Assembly (NCBI GenBank): GCA_038120765.1
Contig: JAYOMI010000007.1
Location: 1 to 64,000 of the forward strand
Source of the DNA: CAXBCP01 sp038120765
GTDB taxonomy: Bacteria > Pseudomonadota > Alphaproteobacteria > MPNO01 > UBA830
Length of the DNA stretch: 64,000 bases
Direction of reading: 5' to 3'
Shown: in pieces, positions 7,146 to 15,565 of the stretch
Layout: every line of letters starts with the position of its first letter
Position numbering within the stretch: position 1 is the stretch's first letter
The notes under the pieces: model-generated
The model's database searches: none
Seen by the model: the letters and a program-made list of their open reading frames with translations, nothing else
Told to the model about the DNA's origin: nothing
Program-made: the position numbers and the translations under genes

Positions 7146-8633
7146 ATGCGGATGCCCGATCCAGATGGCGATGTGATCTCCCGGCGCGGCGAGATAATCG
7201 TGGCGCTGCGCAGGATCGTCCCCGGCGAGGGCGTTATCGCCGAGGAAGAGGAACTCCGGGCCTATGAATGCGACGGGCTGACCGCCTATCGCCAGCTGCC
7301 GATGATCGTCGTGCTGCCCGAAACGACGCAGCAGGTCTCCGATATCCTGAAATACTGCCATGGAAGCGGGATCAAGATTGTCCCGCGCGGCGCCGGCACG
7401 TCCCTGTCGGGCGGCGCGCTGGCGCTCGAAGACGGCATTACCCTCGGCCTCGGCAAATTCAACCGCATCCTGGAGGTCGATTACGACAATCGCTGCGTGA
7501 CGGCGCAGCCGGGCGTCACCAATCTTGCCATCACCCATGCGGTGGAAGCCGACGGGTTCTATTACGCGCCCGATCCGTCGAGCCAGATCGCCTGTTCCAT
7601 CGGCGGCAACGTGGCGGAAAATTCGGGCGGCGTGCACTGCCTGAAATACGGTCTCACCGCCAATAACCTGCTCGGCATCGAAATGGTGCTGATGGATGGC
7701 GAAATCGTCCGCCTCGGCGGCAAGCATCTGGATTCCGGCGGTTACGACCTGCTCGGTATCGTGACGGGGTCCGAAGGACTGCTCGGCGTGATTACCGAGG
7801 TCACCGTCCGCATGCTGCGCAAACCGTCTACTGCCCGGGCGTTGCTGATCGGTTTTCCGTCAAGCGAGTCTGCCGGCGACTGCGTCGCCCGGATCATCGG
7901 TGCGGGGATTATTCCGGGCGGCATGGAAATGATGGACAAACCCGCCATTCACGCGGCCGAGGCATTCGTCAATGCGGGCTACCCCCTCGATGCCGAGGCG
8001 TTGCTGATCGTGGAACTGGACGGGCCCGAGGTGGAGGTCGATGAACTGATCGTCCGTGTCGATGCGATCGCGCGGGAGAACCGGGCGGATTCCGTGCGGA
8101 TCAGCACGTCCGAGGAAGAGCGCGATGCGTTCTGGGCCGGCCGGAAGGCGGCTTTTCCGGCAGTCGGCCGGATCTCCCCGGACTATTACTGCATGGACGG
8201 CACGATCCCGCGTCACCGGCTATCCGAAGTGCTGACCCGGATGAACGAACTGTCGGCGCAGTACGATCTCCGCGTCGCCAATGTGTTTCACGCAGGGGAC
8301 GGCAACCTGCATCCGCTGATCCTGTACGATGCCAACAAACCGGGCGAGCTGGAAAAGGCCGAGGAATTCGGCTCCGATATCCTGCGGCTTTGCGTCGAGG
8401 TCGGCGGCGTGCTGACCGGCGAACACGGGGTTGGTGTCGAAAAGCGCGATCTGATGGGCGAGATGTTCAACGAAACCGATCTGAACCAGCAGCAGCGGGT
8501 GAAATGCGCCTTCGATCCGACCCAGCAGCTCAATCCGGGCAAGGTTTTCCCGACACTCCATCGCTGCGCGGAGCTTGGCCGGGTGCACATCCACAGCGGT
8601 CAGACCCGCTTCCCAGATATTCCCCGCTTCTGA
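7146..8633 (+). CDS. glcD: Glycolate oxidase subunit GlcD (FAD-linked oxidase)
   Basis: The ATG at 7146 is chosen because it follows a CCGGAG ribosome site; an upstream TTG at 7098 overlaps the rpmJ terminator. The 495-residue protein has the PCMH/VAO FAD domain (PRGAGTSLSGGA, then IGGNVAENSGGVHCLKYG) and a C-terminal substrate domain ending with HAGDGNLHP and GEHGVG. GlcD is the catalytic flavoprotein of the membrane-associated GlcDEF complex that oxidises glycolate to glyoxylate and passes electrons to the quinone pool. glcE and glcF follow directly; no glcC regulator or malate synthase gene is in view. Confidence 0.94.
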   Translation: MRMPDPDGDVISRRGEIIVALRRIVPGEGVIAEEEELRAYECDGLTAYRQLPMIVVLPETTQQVSDILKYCHGSGIKIVPRGAGTSLSGGALALEDGITLGLGKFNRILEVDYDNRCVTAQPGVTNLAITHAVEADGFYYAPDPSSQIACSIGGNVAENSGGVHCLKYGLTANNLLGIEMVLMDGEIVRLGGKHLDSGGYDLLGIVTGSEGLLGVITEVTVRMLRKPSTARALLIGFPSSESAGDCVARIIGAGIIPGGMEMMDKPAIHAAEAFVNAGYPLDAEALLIVELDGPEVEVDELIVRVDAIARENRADSVRISTSEEERDAFWAGRKAAFPAVGRISPDYYCMDGTIPRHRLSEVLTRMNELSAQYDLRVANVFHAGDGNLHPLILYDANKPGELEKAEEFGSDILRLCVEVGGVLTGEHGVGVEKRDLMGEMFNETDLNQQQRVKCAFDPTQQLNPGKVFPTLHRCAELGRVHIHSGQTRFPDIPRF

Positions 8634-8641
8634 AGACGTCC

Positions 8642-9874
8642 ATGGCCGACACGTTCGATCCCGCCGATGCTGAAGACGTCCTCGCCATTGTCGCCGACGC
8701 GCTCGCCAGCAAGACCCCGCTCGAAATCGCCGGGAACGGTTCGAAACGGTCAATCGGCCGGCCCGTCGGTCTGAATTACGTCCTCAGCACGGCGCAGCTT
8801 TCGGGCGTGACGCTGTATGAACCGGACGAACTGGTGATGCGTGCGGGACCCGGCACCCCGATGAAACAGATCAGGCTGCAGCTTGAACAGCACGGCCAGA
8901 TGCTGGCCTTCGAGCCGCCGGATTACGGACCGCTTCTGGGCGGCCCGCCGGACGCGGGGACCATCGGCGGCATCATTGCAGGGAACCTTGCCGGCCCGCG
9001 GCGGATCAAGGCCGGCGCGGCCCGCGATCATTTCCTGGGCGTCGAGGCGGTTTCGGGCCGGGGAGAAATATTCAAATCCGGCGGGCGCGTGGTGAAGAAC
9101 GTGACCGGCTATGACCTGTGCAAGCTGATGGCGGGATCCTGGGGGACCCTCGGCGTGATGACCGAGGTCACGGTGAAGGTTCTGCCGGCGCCGGAGAAAA
9201 CGCGCACGGTTCTGGTTTCCTGTGCGGATGCCGCAACTGCCATCGGCGCGATGACGCGGGCCCTTTCCAGCCCGCATGATGTCTCGGCGGCGGCCTGGTT
9301 GCCGGCACCGGCGGCGGCCCGGTCCGGGGTGACCTACGTCTCAGCCGCCAATGAGGCGCTCGCCGCGATCCGCGTCGAAGGTATCGGGGCGTCCGTAGAC
9401 GCGCGATGCGCCGCCCTGCGGGACGAATTGGCGGCTTTCGGCGGCATCGAGGAACTGCATACCCATAATTCCGTGAGGCTTTGGGACGAAATCCGCGATG
9501 TGCAATTGCTCGGCGGGGATATGGAGAAGGGGGACGATGCGATCTGGCGGATGTCGGTGCCGCCCGCATCGGCACCCGATCTGCTCGACCGGCTCGGGGC
9601 CGGTCTGGAGATCGATACCTTCCTCGACTGGGGCGGCGGGCTGATCTGGGCGCGGGTTTCCGGCATGATGGACGCGGGCTCCTATGTTATCCGGCGGGCC
9701 ATGGCGTCGACCGGCGGTCATGCCCTGCTGGTGCGTGCACGGGACGATCGGCGCATGGTCGAGCCGGTATTCCACCCCGAAGCCGCAGGGGTGGGACGTC
9801 TGACGCGGAACATCAAGGAAGCATTCGATCCCGGGGGCATTCTCAATCCCGGCCGGATGTATGACGGTATCTGA
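8642..9874 (+). CDS. glcE: Glycolate oxidase subunit GlcE (FAD-binding)
   Basis: Starts at the ATG at 8642, eight bases after glcD (410 residues, MADTFDPADAEDVLAIVAD). It is a shortened relative of GlcD. The FAD-binding PCMH domain shows LEIAGNGSKRSIGRP, PDAGTIGGIIAGNLAGPRR and GRVVKNVTGYDLCKLMAGS; the C-terminal catalytic half is reduced. GlcE is a required second flavin-domain subunit of glycolate oxidase. The end sequence FDPGGILNPGRMYDGI is the family's usual C-terminus. Two bases separate its stop from the glcF start, so translation is probably coupled. Confidence 0.94.
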   Translation: MADTFDPADAEDVLAIVADALASKTPLEIAGNGSKRSIGRPVGLNYVLSTAQLSGVTLYEPDELVMRAGPGTPMKQIRLQLEQHGQMLAFEPPDYGPLLGGPPDAGTIGGIIAGNLAGPRRIKAGAARDHFLGVEAVSGRGEIFKSGGRVVKNVTGYDLCKLMAGSWGTLGVMTEVTVKVLPAPEKTRTVLVSCADAATAIGAMTRALSSPHDVSAAAWLPAPAAARSGVTYVSAANEALAAIRVEGIGASVDARCAALRDELAAFGGIEELHTHNSVRLWDEIRDVQLLGGDMEKGDDAIWRMSVPPASAPDLLDRLGAGLEIDTFLDWGGGLIWARVSGMMDAGSYVIRRAMASTGGHALLVRARDDRRMVEPVFHPEAAGVGRLTRNIKEAFDPGGILNPGRMYDGI

Positions 9875-9876
9875 GC

Positions 9877-11175
9877 ATGGAAACGAATTTTTCCCTCGCC
9901 CAGCTTGCCGACCCGGCAATCGCCGAATCCGAAAAAATCCTGCGCGCCTGCGTCCATTGCGGGTTCTGTACGGCGACCTGCCCGACCTATGCCCTGCTGG
10001 GCGACGAACTGGATTCGCCGCGCGGGCGGATATACCTGATCAAGGACATGCTGGAGAACGACAGGCCGGCCAGCGAGAAGGTCGTGAAGCATGTCGACCG
10101 CTGCCTGTCCTGCCTGTCTTGCATGACGACCTGCCCGTCGGGCGTAAACTATATGCACCTTGTCGATCACGCCCGGGCGCATATCGAAAAGACCTACAAG
10201 CGGCCGCTTTTCGACCGCGCGGTCCGGTGGACGCTCGCGGCGGTGATGCCCTATCCGAACCGGTTCCGGGCGTTGATGCGGCTCGCGGCAATCGGGAAAA
10301 TATTCGCGCCGCTGATGCCGGGCCGGTTGCGGGCGATGCTGGCGCTGGCGCCGTCCGGCCCGATGTCGGCGCCTTTGCCGGGCGGACGCACCGTCTGGCC
10401 GGCGGACGGCGTGCGCAAAAAGCGGGTCCTGCTCATGCCCGGTTGTGTCCAGCAGGTTCTTGCGGCGCGCATCAACGACGCGACCGTGCGGCTGCTGACG
10501 CGGTTGGGGCATGAAGTCGTTATTGCGGACGGTTCCGGGTGCTGCGGCGCGCTGACCCATCATCTTGGCAGGGAAGACCAGGCGTTCGATTCCGTCCGCG
10601 CCAATGTCCGGGCCTGGATGCGTGAACATGAAACCGATCCGGTAGATGCGATCGTCATCAACGCGTCGGGCTGCGGCACGACGATAAAGGATTACGGGTT
10701 CATGCTGCGCGAAGATGAAGAGCTTGGCGACGCCGCCGCACAGATCAGTTCGTTGACGCGCGACATATCCGAATTCCTTGCGGAAACCGGGATGCTGGAC
10801 AGGGTAGCCTCGCCGGACCTGCCCGCAAACCTGAACGTGACCTATCACAGCGCGTGTTCGCTGCAGCACGGCCAGAAGGTCCGGGCGGCGCCGAAGGCGC
10901 TTCTGGCCGCAGCCGGCTTCAACGTGGTCGAACCCCGGGAATCCCATCTGTGCTGCGGGTCTGCCGGCACCTACAACATGCTCCAGCCCGCCATCGCGAA
11001 CCGGCTGCGCGACCGCAAGGCCGACAACATTGCCCGCACGGCGTCCGATGTGATCGCAACCGGAAATATCGGCTGCATGATGCAGCTGCAGGACGCGGTG
11101 GAAGCGCCGGTGGTTCATACGGTAGAATTGCTGGACTGGGCGACCGGCGGCCCTGCGCCCCGGGACCTGCGCTAG
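9877..11175 (+). CDS. glcF: Glycolate oxidase iron-sulfur subunit GlcF
   Basis: A 432-residue electron-transfer subunit. Two ferredoxin-type clusters occur in the first 90 residues (CVHCGFCTATCP and CLSCLSCMTTCP). Two cysteine-rich CCG domains, as in heterodisulfide reductase HdrB and GlpC, are marked by SGCCGALTHHLG and LCCGSAGTYNML. The protein carries electrons from the GlcD/GlcE flavins toward ubiquinone. It is the last of three tightly spaced glc genes. The TPR gene at 11229 follows 53 bases later on the same strand and may share the transcript. Confidence 0.94.
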   Translation: METNFSLAQLADPAIAESEKILRACVHCGFCTATCPTYALLGDELDSPRGRIYLIKDMLENDRPASEKVVKHVDRCLSCLSCMTTCPSGVNYMHLVDHARAHIEKTYKRPLFDRAVRWTLAAVMPYPNRFRALMRLAAIGKIFAPLMPGRLRAMLALAPSGPMSAPLPGGRTVWPADGVRKKRVLLMPGCVQQVLAARINDATVRLLTRLGHEVVIADGSGCCGALTHHLGREDQAFDSVRANVRAWMREHETDPVDAIVINASGCGTTIKDYGFMLREDEELGDAAAQISSLTRDISEFLAETGMLDRVASPDLPANLNVTYHSACSLQHGQKVRAAPKALLAAAGFNVVEPRESHLCCGSAGTYNMLQPAIANRLRDRKADNIARTASDVIATGNIGCMMQLQDAVEAPVVHTVELLDWATGGPAPRDLR

Positions 11176-11228
11176 AGCGCGGTCCGCAACAAAGGAAAAC
11201 ACGACAGGCGAAAGACGACAGGCGAGCG

Positions 11229-11783
11229 ATGAGAAAATTCATGCAGTGGCTGGCCACGGCCGCGACACTCACATTTGCGGTACCCGTGCAGGGTGCCCAG
11301 AACGACCCGCGCCTCGGCGCACTTTTCGCCGAACTGGCGAAGGCGGAATCGCCCGAAGAAGCAGAGCATATCGAACAGACGATCTGGAAAATCTGGCTGC
11401 TGTCGGGCAATGTCGCAGTGGATGCCGACATGCTGCGCGGCCTGCAGGCGATGGGTAGAAGTGACAACGAAGCGGCGCTGGAACATTTTAGCCGCGTCGT
11501 CGAGGCCTCCCCCGATTTCGCCGAGGGCTGGAACAAGCGGGCCACGGCGAACTACCTGCTCGGCCGGTTCGACGCATCCGTGACCGATATCCAGAAGACC
11601 CTCGCGCTGGAACCGCGCCATTTCGGCGCGTTGTCCGGTCTTGCCCTGATCAACCTTGCGCTTGACCGCGAGCGCGAGGCGCTCAAGGCGTTCGAAGCCG
11701 CGCTCCGGGTTCATCCAAATCTGCCGGGCGCGAAAACCCATATCCGCGAACTGCGCGAGAAAATTCGCGGCAAGGGAATCTGA
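11229..11783 (+). CDS. Secreted tetratricopeptide repeat protein
   Basis: A 184-residue protein starting at the ATG at 11229 after a GGCGAGCG ribosome site. Residues 1-22 look like a signal peptide (LATAATLTFAVPVQGAQ). TPR-like helix pairs then follow: DNEAALEHFSRVVEASPDF, AEGWNKRATANYLLGRFDA with LALEPRHFGA, and DREREALKAFEAALRVHPN. Small periplasmic TPR proteins of this kind are common in alphaproteobacteria and act as scaffolds; no partner can be named. It sits 53 bases after glcF, but there is no evidence for a role in glycolate metabolism. Confidence 0.8.
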   Translation: MRKFMQWLATAATLTFAVPVQGAQNDPRLGALFAELAKAESPEEAEHIEQTIWKIWLLSGNVAVDADMLRGLQAMGRSDNEAALEHFSRVVEASPDFAEGWNKRATANYLLGRFDASVTDIQKTLALEPRHFGALSGLALINLALDREREALKAFEAALRVHPNLPGAKTHIRELREKIRGKGI

Positions 11784-11889
11784 CGCGATACCTTTGCCGA
11801 TGTGACGCCCCGGGCCCGCGACAGGACAGCGGTCGCCGGCGCGGTGTCGGAGAATTTTACAAACCGATCTTTTAGAAGATCCGGATTTC

Positions 11890-11913
11890 TGTGTAACCAT
11901 TTGAAATTACACA
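11890..11913. promoter_or_regulatory. Palindrome TGTGTAA-N10-TTACACA, candidate activator site
   Basis: Perfect 7-bp arms (11890-11896 and 11907-11913) with a ten-base spacer lie 12 bases upstream of a sigma-54 promoter. The size fits a dimeric helix-turn-helix protein. Sigma-54 promoters need an enhancer-binding protein, usually bound further upstream, so this may instead be a repressor or IHF-like accessory site. Confidence 0.45.
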
Positions 11914-11925
11914 AAAACAACCCTC

Positions 11926-11940
11926 TGGCACGATTCTTGC
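11926..11940 (+). promoter_or_regulatory. Sigma-54 (RpoN) promoter of PEP-CTERM gene
   Basis: CTGGCACG-ATTC-TTGCT matches the sigma-54 consensus at every conserved position: -24 GG at 11927-11928 and -12 GC at 11939-11940, exactly ten bases apart. Transcription should begin near 11952, about 23 bases before the ATG at 11975. RpoN control of PEP-CTERM genes through the PrsK/PrsR two-component system is known in exosortase-bearing bacteria, which supports the call. Confidence 0.85.
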
Positions 11941-11974
11941 TTTCATTCTGCTATCTCAGAGTAAGAACAGTGTC

Positions 11975-12790
11975 ATGCGAAGTCCCCGGCTAAAGTCGAC
12001 AGTCATCAACACCGTGCTTGCGGGCGCGGTTCTTGCCGTAGCGTCCGTTGCGGCGCCGCCCGCCGCGGAGGCCGGGTATCTGGTCGTCAATAACGACGAA
12101 TGGACGTTTTCCAATGCCGGGTTCGCGCAATCGCCCGATGCAAGCGTGTTCATCAACAACATCACCAATCTGTTTACGGGCGATCAGCCGGGGAGTTTTC
12201 TCGCCTACAGCCAGAACTTCGGTCTGAACGAGTCGTCTCTGGCGGCGGCGGTCACGAATGCGGGGCACAGCTGGACAGTGTCGGCGGCGGCGACGTTCAA
12301 CGCGGCGACGCTCGGCAATTATGACGCCGTGTTTCTCGCCGGTTCCGTGAACGGCATCTATCCCAATCAGCAGGCGATCATCGACTATGTCCAGGGCGGT
12401 GGAAACGTGTATATCGGCGCCGGGACAGGCAATGGCGGCGCTGTCGCGGAAGCGGCCGCCTGGAACCAGGTTCTGGCACTTGCGGGTCTGGAATTTGACG
12501 ACACCTATAATTTCTAGTCGGGCAATATCCCGCCGGTCGGACCGCATCCGCTCCTGGCCGGTGTTTCGAGCCTGTATTTCAATCACGGGAACAGCGTCGT
12601 CGATCTTGCGCCCACCGACGATACCGGCGAAATCCTGTTCGAGCATAACGGCCACGGCATGCTCGCCCTCGGCAGTTTTGGGGAACTGCCGCCCCCGTCC
12701 GTATTCTCGCCGGTACCCGAACCGGGCACGCTGGCGGTGATGGGACTTGGCCTTCTCGGTCTCGGCTTCGTGCGGCGCCGCAGGCGTTAG
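11975..12790 (+). pseudogene. PEP-CTERM sorting-domain protein, interrupted by in-frame TAG
   Basis: A signal peptide (residues 1-33, ending PPAAEAG) leads a secreted domain that stops at codon 181, TAG at 12515-12517. The frame stays open for another 90 codons to TAG at 12788-12790. The continuation reads SGNIPPVGPHPLLAGVSS, a GEILFEHNGHG segment, and a textbook PEP-CTERM anchor: VPEPGTLAVMGLGLLGLG then FVRRRRR. The anchor is recognised by exosortase, so the ancestral gene was clearly 271 codons. Without readthrough the product would be secreted but not anchored. The gene has a strong sigma-54 promoter, so it is or was regulated. The surface function is unknown. Confidence 0.85.
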
Positions 12791-12847
12791 ACCCCGGATG
12801 GTAAACCCCGGACGTGAACTGGGGGCGATACCCCGCTGGGCTTCGCG

Positions 12848-14266
12848 CTAATTCCCGACCCAGGCGATCCGCAGGATGTTGGTCGCTCCCGGTGTGCCGA
12901 ACGGCACGCCCGCGGTGACCACCAGACGATCGCCCTTGTGCGCGAGCTCTTCACTGAGGGCGATGCGACAGGCCTTGTTGACCATGTCGGAGAAATTACG
13001 GACATCCTTCGTGACGACCCCGTGGACGCCCCAGGCGAGGACCAGCCGGCGCGCCGTTTCGGTGCTTTCCGTCAGGCATAGAATCGGCACTATCGGCCGT
13101 TCGCGGGCTGCGCGCAGGGTTGTCGAGCCGGATGTCGTATAGGTGACGATCACGGCAGCGCCGATGGTTTCGGCGACCTGGCGGGCAGCGGCGGTGATCG
13201 CATCCGGCGCGGTGTGTTCCGGGTCCGGGTGACTGGTCTCCATGATCGCTGAATAGGCTTCGTCGCGTTCCACCCGGGCGATGATGCGGTCCATGATCGC
13301 AACCGCCTCGAACGGATATTTCCCGGCGGCGGTTTCGGCCGACAGCATCACCGCATCCGCGCCGTCATAAATGGCGGTCGCGACGTCCGAGGCCTCTGCG
13401 CGCGTCGGCGCGGGGGCGGAGATCATCGATTCCAGCATCTGCGTCGCGACGACGACCGGCTTGCCGGCTTCGCGGCATTTGCGGACGATATGTTTCTGGA
13501 GGCTGGGGACGTCTTCCGGCGGTAGTTCGACGCCGAGATCGCCGCGCGCGACCATGATCGCGTCCGACAGGGTGATGATTTCATCCAGCCGGTCGATGGC
13601 GGCCGGTTTTTCCAGTTTCGACAGCACGGCGGCGCGGCCCTGGATGATCTTGCGGGCTTCGGCAACGTCTTCGGGGCGCTGTACGAAGGACAGCGCGACC
13701 CAGTCGACGCCGATCGACAGGGCAAAGTCCAGGTCCGCACGGTCCTTGTCCGTCATCGCGGTCACCGGCAGCACCGCCTTGGGCACGTTGACCCCTTTGC
13801 GGTCGCTCAGGCGGCCGCCGGCTTCGACAATCGTTTCCGCGAAACCGTCGCCGGCTTCGGTGACGCGCAGCCGGATCTTGCCGTCATCGAGAAGCAGTTC
13901 GGTGTCCTGCTTCAGGGCGGCGAATATTTCGGGGTGCGGCAGGGGCGCGCGCGTCGTGTCGCCTCTGGTCTCGTCGAAGTCGAGACGGAAAGCCTGCCCC
14001 TGTTCGAGCAGGGCGCCGCCCTCGGTCATCGTGCCGACGCGGAGTTTCGGTCCCTGGAGGTCTGCGAGGATGGCGATCGGCCGGTCGAATTTCTTTTCGG
14101 CGGCGCGGATGGCATCGAGCCTGGCCTTGTGTTCGGCATGGGCGCCATGGCTGAAATTCAGCCGGAAGACATCTGCACCGGTTTCGAACAATTTCTCGAT
14201 TTCCGCAGCGCCGCCTGTCGCGGGGCCGAGCGTTGCGACTATTTTTGCGCGACGATTGCGTTTCAT
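12848..14266 (-). CDS. pyk: Pyruvate kinase
   Basis: The start is the ATG at 14266 (MKRNRRAKIVATLGPAT), the usual family N-terminus; a 12-residue longer start at 14302 is possible. The 472-residue protein shows FRLNFSHGAHAEH, the substrate and metal site SDAIMVARGDLGVELP and VVVATQMLESMI, then a C-terminal regulatory domain with TTSGSTTLRAARERP. It converts phosphoenolpyruvate and ADP to pyruvate and ATP. It lies directly downstream of glycerate kinase on the same strand, so glycerate carbon could run through 2-phosphoglycerate and PEP to pyruvate. A pyk/glycerate kinase pair is known from tartrate and glyoxylate utilisation loci. Confidence 0.95.
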   Translation of the reverse strand: MKRNRRAKIVATLGPATGGAAEIEKLFETGADVFRLNFSHGAHAEHKARLDAIRAAEKKFDRPIAILADLQGPKLRVGTMTEGGALLEQGQAFRLDFDETRGDTTRAPLPHPEIFAALKQDTELLLDDGKIRLRVTEAGDGFAETIVEAGGRLSDRKGVNVPKAVLPVTAMTDKDRADLDFALSIGVDWVALSFVQRPEDVAEARKIIQGRAAVLSKLEKPAAIDRLDEIITLSDAIMVARGDLGVELPPEDVPSLQKHIVRKCREAGKPVVVATQMLESMISAPAPTRAEASDVATAIYDGADAVMLSAETAAGKYPFEAVAIMDRIIARVERDEAYSAIMETSHPDPEHTAPDAITAAARQVAETIGAAVIVTYTTSGSTTLRAARERPIVPILCLTESTETARRLVLAWGVHGVVTKDVRNFSDMVNKACRIALSEELAHKGDRLVVTAGVPFGTPGATNILRIAWVGN

Positions 14267-14308
14267 GACTGATTTATAGAACAGCGCGCCCGACTTCGCC
14301 ACCGGCGA

Positions 14309-15565
14309 TCAGGCCGTTACGACAATTGCGCGAAAATCGTTCACGTTCATGCGGGTCGGACCGGTCACGATCAGGTCGCCGAGACGTTCGAAAAACGTGT
14401 AACTGTCATGGGCCTGCAGCATCGCGTCCGCATCGAGACCGAGTCCTGCGGCGCGGGCCAGCGTGTCGGGATCGATATAGGCACCCGCGGCGTCTTCCGT
14501 GCCGTCGATACCGTCCGTGTCGCAGGCCAGCGCGTGAATCCCGGCAGCACCGTCCAGCGCGATCGCCAGGGCGAGGAGGTATTCGCAGTTGCGTCCGCCC
14601 CGGCCAGGCAGGCCTGCGCCAGCGTCTACCGTGACGGTGGTCTCGCCGCCAGAGATCAGGACGCCGCTTTGCATGTCGAGCGCCCGCCGGGCGTGATCCG
14701 CCCCGACATCCCGCGCTTCGCCTTCCAGGTCGTCGCCCAGCAGAATGGGAGAAAGACCTGCTGTCCGGGCTGCGTCCGCCGCCGCAGCCTGGGCGTCGGC
14801 CGGCCGCGCAATCGTCCGGAATTCGCCGGTCGCCAGGACGGGGTCGCCGGGTTTGATTGATTCCCAAATGCCGCGGGACAGTGCCGAGATCACCGTTTCC
14901 GGAAGATCTATACCGCGCCGCGCAGCGATGGCCAGTGCGTCCGCGCAGGTCGTCGGATCGCCCACCGTCGGACCCGACCCGATCACGGCGGGATCGTCTC
15001 CCGGCACGTCCGAGATCGCGAGCGTCACCACCCTCGCCGGGTATGCCGCCGCGGCAAGACGCCCGCCCTTGATGGCTGACAGGTGTTTGCGGATACAGTT
15101 CATCTCGTCGATCGGGGCGCCGGAATGCAGCAGGGCACGGCTGACCGCCTGTTTTTCGTCCAGCGACAGGCCGTCCGCCGGTTCGACGAGCAGGGCGGAT
15201 GCGCCGCCGGATATCAAGAAAAGCAGCAGATCGTCCGCCGTCAGAGCCTCCGCCATGTCGAGAAAACGCGCCGCTGCGGCGCGGCCGGCGGCATCCGGCA
15301 GCGGGTGTCCGGCCTCGATGACCTCTATCCGCGCGCAGTCCACGCCGTGCCCGTAGCGGGTGACCGCCAGTCCGGTAACCTCCCCCGGCCAATGCTGTTC
15401 GACGGCGCGCGCCATGGATGCAGCCGCCTTGCCGGCGGCGAGAACCAGCGTGCGGCCGGCGGGTGGGTCGGGAAGGTGCGGTGCGACGATATTCGCCGGG
15501 TCGGCTGCGCTTACCGCGGCATCGAACAGACGGCGCAGGATATCCCGTTGTGCCTGGTCGCTCAT
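14309..15565 (-). CDS. gckA: Glycerate 2-kinase (GckA/TtuD, MOFRL family)
   Basis: The start is the ATG at 15565 (MSDQAQRDILRRLFDAAV), overlapping the EamA transporter stop by four bases; a longer frame beyond it is only the other strand's shadow. The 418-residue protein has the DUF4147 domain (VLAAGKAAASMARAVE, LLFLISGGASALL, DEMNCIRKHLSAIKGGRLA) and the C-terminal MOFRL domain (SGGETTVTV, GRGGRNCEYLLALA, DTDGIDGTEDAAGA). Members phosphorylate D-glycerate to 2-phosphoglycerate; older records name some hydroxypyruvate reductase. The order transporter-gckA-pyk fits a glycerate/glyoxylate assimilation operon, complementing glcDEF on the opposite strand. Confidence 0.92.
   Translation of the reverse strand: MSDQAQRDILRRLFDAAVSAADPANIVAPHLPDPPAGRTLVLAAGKAAASMARAVEQHWPGEVTGLAVTRYGHGVDCARIEVIEAGHPLPDAAGRAAAARFLDMAEALTADDLLLFLISGGASALLVEPADGLSLDEKQAVSRALLHSGAPIDEMNCIRKHLSAIKGGRLAAAAYPARVVTLAISDVPGDDPAVIGSGPTVGDPTTCADALAIAARRGIDLPETVISALSRGIWESIKPGDPVLATGEFRTIARPADAQAAAADAARTAGLSPILLGDDLEGEARDVGADHARRALDMQSGVLISGGETTVTVDAGAGLPGRGGRNCEYLLALAIALDGAAGIHALACDTDGIDGTEDAAGAYIDPDTLARAAGLGLDADAMLQAHDSYTFFERLGDLIVTGPTRMNVNDFRAIVVTA

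Noticed and set aside
9718..11202. Long minus-strand open frame of 494 codons opposite glcEF
   Set aside because: Its translation is Arg/Gly/Pro/His-rich without any known domain and lies entirely opposite glcE and glcF; such frames are common in GC-rich DNA.
2990..12517. UAG reassigned to an amino acid in this organism
   Set aside because: Many intact genes end with TAG at the expected place (for example 588, 4892, 5776, 11175, 17300, 24505, 33257, 60557, 61301), so UAG is a normal stop.
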